The notes beneath the pieces are model-generated. The model had not been told where the DNA came from. It made no database searches and saw nothing but the letters and a program-made list of their open reading frames with translations. A stretch of 64,000 nt of DNA from Haloarcula taiwanensis (GTDB lineage: Archaea; Halobacteriota; Halobacteria; Halobacteriales; Haloarculaceae), in the NCBI GenBank assembly GCA_002844335.1, contig CP019154.1, forward strand, positions 1,984,001 through 2,048,000. The letters run 5' to 3'. A program made the position numbers and the translations under genes. Position 1 is the first letter of the stretch. Each line of letters begins with the position of its first letter. Shown here piece by piece: positions 36,621 through 45,249 of the stretch.

Positions 36621-37301
36621 TCAGTAGATGAGGTCGTCGTCGTTCTCGGCCATGTACAGCGTCCGCGCGGCGATGTTGACGGCGTGGTCGCCGACCCGCT
36701 CGATGTCACGAATCGTCAGCAGGAGACGGGACACGTCGGCCATCAGTTGCTCAATCTCGCCTTCGCTGGAGTCGGTGTCTATCTCCCGCTCAATGAGGTC
36801 GCGCACGACCGTCTCCGAGGCGGCCTCACAGCGTTCGTCCACCTCGTCGTCGACATCGGCGATGGCGTAGCACTGGTCGGCGTTCTCGTCGCCGTAGGCT
36901 TGCATAGCGTTTTCGACCATCTCGATGGTCACGTCGGCAACGTCCTGAATGTCGACCTCGGGGTATACATCGCGTTCGGCCTCCAGCGAGTACTCGCCGA
37001 GGTTCGTGGCGAGGTCGCCGATCCGTTCGAGGTCGGTAATGATCTTGAACGACGCGGCGATAAAGCGGAGATCGGATGCGACCGGCTGTTGCAGCGCCAG
37101 CAGGTCGATACAGTCCTGTTCGAGGTCGAGATACAGTTGATTGATCTCGTGGTCGCCCTCGATGACCTCTCGGGCCATCTCTTCGTCTTTCTGTTCGAGC
37201 GCATCCAAGCCAAGCCGAAGCCGCTCGAGGACGATCTCTGACATATAAAGGACATCCTCGCGGAGCGAGTTCAGTCCCTCCTGATAGGAATCGCGTGGCA
37301 T
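36621..37301 (-). CDS. phoU: Phosphate signalling protein PhoU
   Basis: This two-bundle PhoU has 226 residues. Both helical repeats are present: the first with LREDVLYMSEIVLERLRLG and SFKIITDLERIGDLATNL, the second with TIEMVENAMQAY and TIRDIERVGDHAVNIAART. The two E-R-I/V-G-D motifs are the metal cluster sites. It has no AbrB domain, unlike the PhoU-like protein next to pstS. The ATG at 37301 (MPRDSYQEGLNSL) is chosen over one 27 bases upstream. It is not linked to pst genes, so it may serve a different transporter. Confidence 0.93.
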   Translation of the reverse strand: MPRDSYQEGLNSLREDVLYMSEIVLERLRLGLDALEQKDEEMAREVIEGDHEINQLYLDLEQDCIDLLALQQPVASDLRFIAASFKIITDLERIGDLATNLGEYSLEAERDVYPEVDIQDVADVTIEMVENAMQAYGDENADQCYAIADVDDEVDERCEAASETVVRDLIEREIDTDSSEGEIEQLMADVSRLLLTIRDIERVGDHAVNIAARTLYMAENDDDLIY

Positions 37302-37426
37302 AGTCCGGAATGTGCTAGTGCCATGCATCAGCCTTTCCCTTCTCCCAATATCTCCCGATACTGACCGGTGCGACAGTCGCGGCGGACTACTATGCAGGAA
37401 CAGACACGCTCGACAGCAAAAAACGG

Positions 37427-37738
37427 CTACTGGGGCACTGCCTCGGTGTCGTTACGGGGATGAACGTCAAGCGTCGTTTCGTCACCAACTGCCGTTCCGG
37501 CCTCGACGCGCTCGACGCGCAGCACCACGTCCTGTGGCGTTGCGCAACCACAGCTCACGAACTCGTCCCACTCCTCGCCGACGGCTACCGGGCCGCTGTG
37601 GGCGCGTCGAAGGTACTGTTGATAGGTGTCCCCGCGGAGTTCGTCAGCTATCCACTCGGTATCGACGCCGGACCACGGGTCTCCATCGGTGGTGTTGGGA
37701 GCAAACGAGAGCACGATACGGGCCGCAACGGAAGCCAT
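37427..37738 (-). CDS. Small haloarchaeal hypothetical protein
   Basis: This is a 103-residue soluble protein with an acidic C-terminal half and VSCGCATPQDVVLRVERVEAG in the middle (two nearby cysteines). I do not recognise the family. It lies between phoU and trkA on the same strand. Codon choice is in line with its neighbours. Confidence 0.6.
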   Translation of the reverse strand: MASVAARIVLSFAPNTTDGDPWSGVDTEWIADELRGDTYQQYLRRAHSGPVAVGEEWDEFVSCGCATPQDVVLRVERVEAGTAVGDETTLDVHPRNDTEAVPQ

Positions 37739-37789
37739 ACACTAACTGAGGCGGGAAACAGGCTTAGTCTCTTGGGCGTAGCGCTGTTA

Positions 37790-39121
37790 CTACAGCTTGT
37801 CGTTGACCGCTTCCAGACAGTCGGCGTCCACGAACACCACGACGTGGTCGCCGGGTTCGATAACAGTGTCACCGCGGGGGATGACAAGCTCGCCGCCGCG
37901 GCTGATAGCTCCGATGACCACGCCAGTCGGCAGTTCCTGCACCGATTCCTGGATCGGTCGCCCGGCGAGGACACTGTCAGCGGCTATTTCGATTTCCAGC
38001 ACTTCGGCGCGGTCGGATTCGATGATGGCAACCTTCGTCGCGTCGTACTCCCGGGTGAACCGGGTAATCTCTTCTGCGGTCGTCTCGCGGGGATTGACAG
38101 CTACATCGACGCCAACAGCTTCGAACAGGTCAACGTACTCGCCGGAGTTGACGACGGCGACGGTTCGCTCCGCACCGAGTCGCTTGGCCAGCAGCGTCAC
38201 TAAGAGATTCTTCTCGTCGCTATCGAGCGTCGCAACCACAGCATCGGCATCGGAGACGTGTTCCCGTTCGAGGAACTCAGTGTCGGTTGCATCACTCTCC
38301 AGCACGGTGGTTCCTTGCAGCTCTTCTGCCAGCTCGCGCGCTCTGTCGTGGTCGCGCTCGATAAGCCGCGGTTTGATACCGCGATCCTGAAGCAGTCGTG
38401 CGGTGTGATAGCCGACGTCGCTCCCGCCGACAACGAGGACGTTCTGGGTCGCCTCCGACTTCGGCGCGATCTCGGTCGCGAACAGGCGAACGCTCTCGCA
38501 GCTGCCGATGACGACGATATCGTCGCCGGCTTTGATGACTGTCTCTCCGCGCGGGATAATGACTTCGCCGTCGCGCAGTACGGCAGCGAAGGTTAATGAC
38601 TCGTAGCGGTCGGCCTCAGCGACGGTCAGGTTCGTGATTGGACTGGATTCGCGCACTTCGAACTCACCCATCTGGACCTGACCGTCAACAAATGTTTCTA
38701 CGTCGCGCGAACCGGGGAGCCCGATTACTCGGGCGATATTCTCCGCAGTGAGCAGGTTCGTCGCGACCATGTGATCCACGCCAAAGGCGCCCTCGGATTT
38801 CTCCCAAGTCCGGAGGAACTTCGCGCTCTTGACGCGGGAAATGGTGAAGGGGTCAGCCGCCGTTACCGCCGTCCCGCAGGTGACGATGTTCGTCTCGTCG
38901 TCGTCGGTACTGGCGATGAGAACGTCGGCTTTCTCGATACCGGCCTCGGAGAGGGTGTCGAGTTCCGCACCGTCCCCTTCGACGCCCAGCACGTCAGCCT
39001 CGTACATCAGGCTTTCAACGCGGTCTGGGTCGATATCTACGACGGCGACTTCGTGGCTCTCAGCGAGGCTCTCAGCAATGTTCGAACCGACCTCGCCCGC
39101 GCCGACGATTACGATATACAC
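37790..39121 (-). CDS. trkA: Trk potassium uptake regulatory subunit TrkA
   Basis: This cytoplasmic gating subunit of a Trk/Ktr potassium channel binds NAD(H) and nucleotides. It has 443 residues: two RCK-N Rossmann domains (YIVIVGAGEVGSNIAESLAE and VLVVGGSDVGYHTARLL), each followed by a TrkA-C domain (MGEFEVRESSPITNL and VLEIEIAADSVLAGRPI). The GTG at 39121 is chosen because GGAGG lies eight bases upstream and because VYIVIVGAGEVG is the normal start; the open frame to 39184 adds unrelated residues. The membrane subunit TrkH is not in the window. Confidence 0.94.
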   Translation of the reverse strand: MYIVIVGAGEVGSNIAESLAESHEVAVVDIDPDRVESLMYEADVLGVEGDGAELDTLSEAGIEKADVLIASTDDDETNIVTCGTAVTAADPFTISRVKSAKFLRTWEKSEGAFGVDHMVATNLLTAENIARVIGLPGSRDVETFVDGQVQMGEFEVRESSPITNLTVAEADRYESLTFAAVLRDGEVIIPRGETVIKAGDDIVVIGSCESVRLFATEIAPKSEATQNVLVVGGSDVGYHTARLLQDRGIKPRLIERDHDRARELAEELQGTTVLESDATDTEFLEREHVSDADAVVATLDSDEKNLLVTLLAKRLGAERTVAVVNSGEYVDLFEAVGVDVAVNPRETTAEEITRFTREYDATKVAIIESDRAEVLEIEIAADSVLAGRPIQESVQELPTGVVIGAISRGGELVIPRGDTVIEPGDHVVVFVDADCLEAVNDKL

Positions 39122-39257
39122 GGCTGCGCCTCCGCCTGATTCATATGCATCAGCTTTCCGCCGATGGGTGAAGTGTATTTTCATCCGGCCAGCAGTCCGG
39201 CCCCATCGGGGCGGACAGGCTACCGAATCCGGCGGTCAAGACGTACCTGTGGCTTAC

Positions 39258-39386
39258 TTACGGCTCATCCCGAAGCGGTACATTCAACCAAGGACAGAGG
39301 GCTGACCGACGTTGGAACCGCTCGACCGCGTCGAACGATTCTTTCGTCTCTTCGATCGCTTTTCGCATACTGGCGTAGTCGGTCAT
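39258..39386 (-). CDS. Small protein of 42 residues with a good promoter
   Basis: An ATG at 39386 opens 42 codons ending in TAA. The product is hydrophilic and mostly helical (MTDYASMRKAIEETKESFDA then VERFQRRS). A TATA-like TATAATC (forward-strand 39411-39422) lies about 28 bases upstream, so the transcript would be leaderless. It fills most of the gap upstream of trkA. The family was not recognised. The call rests on promoter spacing and a protein-like composition. Confidence 0.5.
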   Translation of the reverse strand: MTDYASMRKAIEETKESFDAVERFQRRSALCPWLNVPLRDEP

Positions 39387-39638
39387 ACACGCTTTCTCTG
39401 TCGCCCACCGTTTGATTATATGCTTCTTTACGCCCGCTATCTACCCGGTAGACACGTACTTCTGCCACGCAATTCAGGGAACCGCCGTCAGGGACTGTAC
39501 CACAATACGGCACCGGTCTTTGTCTGCAGCCCTGTCAAACACGCAACAGCCGCCCGGCGGAGCGTTCACTACGGTAGCAGGTGACTACTATTTCACCACT
39601 GGCCAGTGTATGTGCTACGCCCGACCAGACGGACGCGC

Positions 39639-40199
39639 TCAGTCACTACTTCTGAACGGAGACGCGGACCCGAGGATGAGAACGAAAAGGTGAATCCCAA
39701 CGAGTCCGGAAAGCAGTACGGTTCTAGCTGTCGGTGGACTCGCGACTGCGGCCCCGCCTATCGCCACCGTCAGAACACTCACGATGGTCTCTGCCCGAAG
39801 ACTCTCGGCTGCCTGTTCTCTGGGCGTGCGGGCCGCTTCGAACTGGTCCCTGATAGCGTCAAATCTGGGGCCCTGACAGACACGTTTCCGGTCTTGCTCG
39901 TACTCTACCAGCCCGACAGCGTCGAGTTTGGGCAGGTGAGTCTGACAGAGGGAGATGTACACACTGTCGTAGAGTTCGTCACTATCGGTCTCTGCATCGG
40001 CGACGGCCCGCGCCACCTGTTTGCCCAGCGTACTGACAGAGAGCGCCGTCCCGTGTTCAGCAAGGCAGTACAGGCATGCGCGGCGGCGCTCGTTACCGAG
40101 AATATCGAATAGGGTTGCGCCATCGAGGTCGTTCTGCGCTGGCGGCGTAGTCTTTTTTCCGGTATCAACGACGGCGTCGGGCCCTACTGCCGGTCGCAT
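39639..40199 (-). CDS. DUF7344-type winged-helix protein with two C-terminal membrane helices
   Basis: The protein has 186 residues. The winged-helix part spans LFDILGNERRRACLYCLAEH, VYISLCQTHLPKLDAVGLVE and YEQDRKRV, the pattern of haloarchaeal DUF7344. Two hydrophobic helices follow (AETIVSVLTVAIGGAAVA and LLSGLVGIHLFVLILGSA). It is probably a membrane-tethered DNA-binding protein. A longer paralogue lies 55 bases upstream on the same strand. Confidence 0.8.
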   Translation of the reverse strand: MRPAVGPDAVVDTGKKTTPPAQNDLDGATLFDILGNERRRACLYCLAEHGTALSVSTLGKQVARAVADAETDSDELYDSVYISLCQTHLPKLDAVGLVEYEQDRKRVCQGPRFDAIRDQFEAARTPREQAAESLRAETIVSVLTVAIGGAAVASPPTARTVLLSGLVGIHLFVLILGSASPFRSSD

Positions 40200-40253
40200 A
40201 TGTTACTCACCCCGGGTGTACCGCTGTGTGCACGCATTTGTCCAGTACGTAGC

Positions 40254-40964
40254 TTACATCTCCGTATCGAGAGCCGCTCGTAGACGGTCTGAAAGCGACC
40301 GCGACCCCATCAGTGAGAGCCGATGGATCACCGCCAGTGCTACAAATACCACGCTCACGACGAGTGCGACTGCGACACCTGACACTGTAGTCCCGCTGAG
40401 TGCGAGTCCACCGACTGCAACCAGTGTGGCACACGCAGTCCCGAGATACCGACCTGCCCATCGCTCATCGGCAGGCGTGTGGGCCCCGGGCCGGTCGTGG
40501 TCAGTTACACCGGCCGACAGCGTCGACTCCGCAGGCGGCGTCGACAGAAGTGATGGTTCCGCAGCGAGATACTTATCAAAGGAGTTCGCGAGCGCGGTCG
40601 CTTCGACGAGTCCTCGATCTTGGTTGTAGTTGATAACACCCGCATCGTCCATCTTTGGGAGGTGGGACTGGTACAGCGCGATGTAGACGCGCTGGCGCTG
40701 TTTCGAGCGCAGCGAGTCGATGGTGGTGTCGTGTTCCAGCGCCGCGATGTGTTCTGCGATGTCGCTCATATCGGCTGGCTCTTCGCCGGAGTGCTCGTGG
40801 AGGTACTTGAGGACTAAGCGGCGACGACGACACTGAAGGACATGGAAAATGTCGTCTCGGGTGAGGTTATCGTCAGACGAGGCGTCTCCAGACGATGACT
40901 CGTCTGTCGTGGACGCCTCTGCCTCGGCTGCTGTGGGTTCGGAAGTCGTTTCAGCTATCGACAT
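40254..40964 (-). CDS. DUF7344-type winged-helix protein with membrane anchor
   Basis: The protein has 236 residues. A low-complexity acidic and Ser/Thr-rich N-terminus (about 1-35) is followed by the winged helix DIFHVLQCRRRRLVLKYLHE, VYIALYQSHLPKMDDAGVIN and YNQDRGLVEAT. Two hydrophobic helices lie near the C-terminus (LGTACATLVAVGGLALSG and GVAVALVVSVVFVALAVI). It is a paralogue of the next gene, and the two may form an operon. Targets are unknown. Confidence 0.8.
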   Translation of the reverse strand: MSIAETTSEPTAAEAEASTTDESSSGDASSDDNLTRDDIFHVLQCRRRRLVLKYLHEHSGEEPADMSDIAEHIAALEHDTTIDSLRSKQRQRVYIALYQSHLPKMDDAGVINYNQDRGLVEATALANSFDKYLAAEPSLLSTPPAESTLSAGVTDHDRPGAHTPADERWAGRYLGTACATLVAVGGLALSGTTVSGVAVALVVSVVFVALAVIHRLSLMGSRSLSDRLRAALDTEM

Positions 40965-41434
40965 GTGACTTTTCCTTTTCCAGCGGCCGTCATATACCGG
41001 GTCGACTGTTCCGTCGGTTGCGACTGTTTCACCGATTTAGCCGGTCGGTAGTGACCGACTTACTCTGGACACAGGACAGTAAAAGTGGCTTCTGAAGGAC
41101 GAATACAGCCATATAGGTCGTTTCGCCCCAGCTATTGCTTTCCAGTACTGTTTCACGCACCGTACCGGATCGTTCCACCGTTTCGACAGCAACTAGTATG
41201 TGAAAAACCACACTCGTGCACCGTGGGAATTTCGCATGTCACGGGCCTATTCGACTGTTTTCGGGACGTAGAAGGCACAAAAGCCGGGAGTACGGTGACC
41301 TTTATCTGCCGCAGGGTGTTGTGCACATATTCCTGACCGCCGTGACGGCGGCGGACAGGTGCGCTTGGCGGAGATTTACCCATCTCTGTGCAGTGACGCC
41401 ACTACCGACCAAGCTATCCGGCCCGTGTGTCAGC
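40965..41434. other. Gene-free stretch between regulator genes
   Basis: About 470 bases without a convincing gene on either strand. It holds the upstream region of the DUF7344 gene and a GC-rich CCGCCGTgACGGCGG hairpin (about 41339-41355) that could end the transcript of the calcium-repeat regulator. Open frames here have low-quality codon choice and no family resemblance. Confidence 0.5.
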
Positions 41435-43138
41435 TTATCCGCCGGGCGTCGGCGGCTTGATATCGCCTGCGTGGGGCGAGTTCGCCGCCGGGGGCTTTGC
41501 CCGCTCCAGACAGATGAGGTTCTCCCTGCCGAGACGTATTTTTACGACTTCGTCTTCGTCCACCATCCGCGAAAGGAGGCGGCTAACCTTCGCTTTCGAC
41601 CAGTCCGTCGCCTCAACGATATCTGTCTGGTGCAGACGACCGTTCTCGGCTTGCAGCATCAGCTTCACGAGGTGCGCGTCAGGGGTGAGTTCCCGGTCAG
41701 CTTGCTCGAAGGCCTCAGCTGCAGTGTCCACGTCGATGTCTGCACTGTCGGCTTCGACCACCCTGTCCGTGGCGTCGATTTCACGGTTAATTTCGAGTAT
41801 CTCCCGATCCAGTTCGAGGTAGCGATAAATGAACAGTCTGGCCGCCGTGGAGAGCCTTATGACCCAGCCACGCCTGATCGCTGCGACTGTCAGCCCAGTC
41901 CCTATCAGGAACCCCAGTAGCGAACTCGTCACCCAGGCTGGCGTCAGAACGCTGTTCGGGTTCGTCCCCCAGGTGACTTCCTGTGGGTCGGTCAGGAAGT
42001 CACCGTCCGAATCGGACGCGAGCGGGTCCGTTCCAAGGGCCGAAACCTCGCGCCCGTCGCTGAGACCATCGCCATCCGTATCGACGGTGGTTGGGGACGT
42101 GCCGGCTGCCAGTTCTCTTCCGTCGTCGAGGCCGTCACTATCTGTATCACTCTCGGTAGGTTCGGTCCCCGATTCGAGTTCTGTTCCATCTGCCACCCCA
42201 TCACCGTCAGTGTCTGCGACCGTCGGGTCGGTGCCCAGGGCCAGCTCCCTGCCGTCAGCGACCTCATCAGCGTCGGTGTCGGCCTGTACCGGGTTCGTGC
42301 CGACCGCCAGCTCCCTGCCATCGACGACGCCGTCGTTGTCCGTGTCCGCGTCGGTCGGATCGGTCTCGCCAGACGCCTCTCGCTGGTCGGACAGCCCATC
42401 GCCGTCAGTGTCCGCGACGGTTGGATTCGTCCCGAGTGCCAGTTCGCGTTCGTCTGCTAACCCGTCGCCATCGGTATCGGCCCGTCGCGGGTCGGTGCCC
42501 TGTTGGATCTCAGTCCTGTCGGCGACACCGTCTTCATCAGTGTCTGCGGCTGTGGGGGCCGTCCCGTGCTGGTGGACTTCTGTCCCGTCCAACAGCCCGT
42601 CGCCGTCAGTGTCGGCGTCAGTGAGGTTCGTACCCTGGACCACCTCGTGGCTGTTGTTGAGCCCGTCGTCATCAATATCACCGGTACGCTGAATCGGCTG
42701 CAGAGACACCGGTTGCCGATCTATCATGGTGTCGGTGCGCGTGTTGTAGAGAGAGACTGAGAGATCATCGATCCCCGTTGTCCCGGGAGTCGTGAGGGTC
42801 GTTGTTCCGTTCGGGCCGACCGACGTACAGTTCAAAGACCCGTTCGCGCGCGCACAGACCGAGCGGTTCTCCTGCGGCGAGCTAACGGTCACTGCGATCT
42901 GATACCCGCCGGGCCGCGCGCCGTCTATCCGTTCCCAGACGAACGCGGTTCCGTTCGGCCCGTGCGCAACAGCCTGTGTGGGACCAGCCGACTGTATCGC
43001 TGGCGCTGTTTCGTTGCCCGTCGCTGTGTCATCAGCATACTGCCCGGCGTCCGCTGCAGCAGCGACACCCACGGAGACGGACGCGACTGTCAAGAGGAGG
43101 AATAAAGCGCATATCCCGCTCACGATCCGGTGTCTCAT
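41435..43138 (-). CDS. Secreted calcium-repeat (TSP3) protein with membrane anchor and cytoplasmic winged helix
   Basis: The protein has 567 residues. A Sec signal peptide (about 1-28) is followed by a beta-rich domain (about 50-150) with several N-x-S/T sites. Then come 11 thrombospondin type-3-like repeats (about 153-395) of the form DTDGDGLxDGxELxxGTxP. A membrane helix lies near 398-420 (SSLLGFLIGTGLTVAAIRR). Inside the cell there is an acidic helical linker and a MarR-like winged helix (about 485-548, AHLVKLMLQAENGRLHQTDI and WSKAKVSRLLSRM). The layout predicts an outside calcium or wall-tension sensor linked to a DNA-binding domain in one chain. Repeat 7 reads DADEVAD and may not bind calcium. 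Its target genes are unknown. Confidence 0.85.
   Translation of the reverse strand: MRHRIVSGICALFLLLTVASVSVGVAAAADAGQYADDTATGNETAPAIQSAGPTQAVAHGPNGTAFVWERIDGARPGGYQIAVTVSSPQENRSVCARANGSLNCTSVGPNGTTTLTTPGTTGIDDLSVSLYNTRTDTMIDRQPVSLQPIQRTGDIDDDGLNNSHEVVQGTNLTDADTDGDGLLDGTEVHQHGTAPTAADTDEDGVADRTEIQQGTDPRRADTDGDGLADERELALGTNPTVADTDGDGLSDQREASGETDPTDADTDNDGVVDGRELAVGTNPVQADTDADEVADGRELALGTDPTVADTDGDGVADGTELESGTEPTESDTDSDGLDDGRELAAGTSPTTVDTDGDGLSDGREVSALGTDPLASDSDGDFLTDPQEVTWGTNPNSVLTPAWVTSSLLGFLIGTGLTVAAIRRGWVIRLSTAARLFIYRYLELDREILEINREIDATDRVVEADSADIDVDTAAEAFEQADRELTPDAHLVKLMLQAENGRLHQTDIVEATDWSKAKVSRLLSRMVDEDEVVKIRLGRENLICLERAKPPAANSPHAGDIKPPTPGG
41954..42682 (-). repeat. Tandem coding repeats (about 66 bp unit, 11 copies)
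   Basis: This is the DNA of the TSP3 repeat block. Each unit codes for about 22 residues beginning A-D-T-D-x-D-G. The copies have drifted in DNA sequence but keep the Asp codons and the Gly-Thr-x-Pro end. Copy number could change by recombination between units. Confidence 0.75.
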
Positions 43139-43244
43139 ACGGAACGGGTGTCACAGCGGAACAATATCCTTTTTGGCACATGATAGCCCTGTCACGTCTG
43201 GCCACACTTGATAATTCAGATATAATTATTTATTCTTTAGTCAT

Positions 43245-44003
43245 CTACTCATCAGATAGTCCAAGCTCCGACCCGACGACCTGATCCATCCCGCGCCGAA
43301 TCCGCTGTGACATCGCAGATGGTGAAATGCCGAGTTTGTCCGCCAACTCTGCTTGTGAGATGCCACGGGGAACGTCGAAGTACCCCTCGCTGTGTGCCGT
43401 CTCGAGTGCGACTTGCTGGTCTGCGGTTAGCCCGCATGCACCGGCATTGACTTCTCCGGAGGTCCAGTACAGTCGATCAAGTCGAAACGTGATATTCCGG
43501 TCAGAGCAGTCAGAGCGGAACTGTGACAGTGCCGCCCGCGACCGAAACTGGGCGTGTACCAGCCACTGTCCACTTGTCCCTTTGATATCGAGCGCCCGAC
43601 CACCGGCGCGGACGAGCGAGGGCGTGAGTCGAACGGCGCTGTCGGCCACCTCAACCCGATAGACGCGGTTCGTCTCCGTCCAGTCTAACACGACGGACTC
43701 GCATACCGTGCTATCCCTCTCCAGTTCTGTTTCGAACTGGTCGAGACCCTCACCGACGGCCTCTATCACCACGAAACTCGACGTACCGTCGTCGACCATC
43801 TGCTCCGGACGGACTGTTATGTCCGGACTACTCTCGACTGCCTCCGTCAGAACCAGCTCCGGATGACTCAGACACAGATCGACACCGAGGCTCTTCCCCC
43901 GTGATGTCTCACCCGTCTCTGATGGGCTCGCCGGCCCGTACCCAGCACCATCGACTGGCTGGTCCGCTTCGGCTGCTGACCCTTGGTCGCCGGTGTTGCG
44001 CAT
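43245..44003 (-). CDS. Bat-type (HTH-10) transcriptional regulator
   Basis: The protein has 252 residues. The C-terminal domain LTADQQVALETAHSEGYFDV, ISQAELADKLGISPSAMSQR and IRRGMDQVVGSEL is the bacterio-opsin-activator HTH. The middle part (VDLCLSHPELVLTEAVESSP and LDWTETNRVYRVE) matches the associated input domain of the family. The first 45 residues are low in complexity. The ATG at 44003 is favoured: a TATA-like CCTATAGC lies about 38 bases upstream. It is next to, and on the same strand as, the calcium-repeat regulator. Confidence 0.88.
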   Translation of the reverse strand: MRNTGDQGSAAEADQPVDGAGYGPASPSETGETSRGKSLGVDLCLSHPELVLTEAVESSPDITVRPEQMVDDGTSSFVVIEAVGEGLDQFETELERDSTVCESVVLDWTETNRVYRVEVADSAVRLTPSLVRAGGRALDIKGTSGQWLVHAQFRSRAALSQFRSDCSDRNITFRLDRLYWTSGEVNAGACGLTADQQVALETAHSEGYFDVPRGISQAELADKLGISPSAMSQRIRRGMDQVVGSELGLSDE

Positions 44004-44183
44004 ATGGACACCAGACGGATCGCGCACAAGCCTGTTACTGCTATAGGAATAGTGTATGGGAATCAGGATGCTATATTGATAGCCGAAGAAGGAGGTCGTG
44101 TCTTTTCCTGGTTATCAGTGCTTCGTTGAAGGACTGTCTGAGAACGGGGAAACGCTCACACTCTGCCGGAATAGATGTGTGAT

Positions 44184-44297
44184 ATGGGCGACCCAGCGTG
44201 TTATCGTGACTACTGTCCGTCGTGCGATGCACAGCTAACGATTACCGACGGTGAGTGTCCGGATTGTGGCACAACCCTTGAAACTCTCCGGTGGTAG
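44184..44297 (+). CDS. Small double-CPxC zinc-ribbon protein (37 residues)
   Basis: This is too short for usual gene callers. The ATG at 44184 opens 37 codons ending in TAG. The product has YCPSCDAQLTI and GECPDCGTTLETLRW, two CPxC knuckles 17 residues apart, which would bind one zinc ion. Zinc-ribbon micro-proteins of this type are known in haloarchaea and some are expressed and functional. It lies divergent from the Bat-type regulator, right before the AT-rich island. Confidence 0.8.
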   Translation: MGDPACYRDYCPSCDAQLTITDGECPDCGTTLETLRW

Positions 44298-45249
44298 TAT
44301 CGTTGTAGGTTTGCGGTTGTGCTGGACGCACTCTGAACACTGTGCATTCGACACGAGGCTTTCTACACACTCTTTGGCATAACCGAGATACGGTGAGAGG
44401 CAGTGACCAGAGAAACAGTATGACGAGGTGAGAAAGTAGCACGCTGACTGTGAATACACACTCGCAAAAGCGATCAGTGACTGTCCATAACCCACGTTAT
44501 TATCAAAGGGGTGTTGTCGGTGGCGTGTTGAGAACTCTATTGCGGACAACTCGACCTAAGATTCTATAGAGAGGATAGTAGACATTGACAGATCATATAA
44601 AAGCAGTCGTGTTCAAGTACTCCGTCTGACTTCAGAGCTGTGAGTCTCTCCATCTGGACGACAGTCCGTTCTGACGTATCCATCCCACCCATTCACTAAC
44701 AGGGACTGATTTTTCCAAGACTGGCGTACCGAATGCGAAATTGCTACGCTAGAAATTGATCACCTCGTTCACTCTCGTGGGTCGTCACTGAACGTAACCG
44801 CAGATAACACATCCGTCCGGACAAAAGAGAGCTCTCGGAGCTGGATGGCCGAAATTCATATTCGACAACTAAGCGCTCGCAGGACAGAGTTAAGCGAGTG
44901 TTTGCTGTACCAATGGTTCTGTGAAATCGATTTGGTGTTTACCACTGCAAATATAGAACCGCTGCGTGTTCCACTCTAACTATGCCTCAGCCTTTATTCA
45001 ACGGAGTAAATCCAATTTCACTTATAATAATATTTTGAGCACCAGCGACTCATCGGTTACGAATTGATGACAACGGTTCGTGAGGGCACTGAGCAGTTCA
45101 TTGATCGGCATTGAACAAACCAAGAGTAGGATGTGCTATAGTAGCCATTGAAAATCAATGCACACCTGATCGCCCGACGGCAGTGCGATCAGTGTGTAAA
45201 TCGTTTCAACTGTTACTATAGTTACGGGAAAACTCGCAACACACTGGGA
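44298..45249. other. AT-rich gene-free boundary region of the glycan island
   Basis: About 950 bases with no convincing gene. A TATA-like CATATAAAAGC lies near 44596 with no start codon at the right distance. A frame on the + strand (44710-44979) stays open for 89 codons without a proper start and reads QDWRTECEIATLEIDHLV at its beginning; it may be a decayed gene end. A MITE-like palindrome lies at the right. Base composition drops here relative to the left part of the window. Confidence 0.55.
45136..45221. mobile_element. MITE-like 86-bp imperfect palindrome
   Basis: The outer arms CTATAGTA and TACTATAG are perfect inverted repeats. Inside them TTGAAA pairs with TTTCAA and TGATCGC with GCGATCA, around an 11-base centre. 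The element has no coding capacity. Long imperfect palindromes with perfect ends are typical of MITEs or of regulatory structures near insertion elements. It lies 29 bases beyond the stop of a glycan-island membrane protein. Confidence 0.55.
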
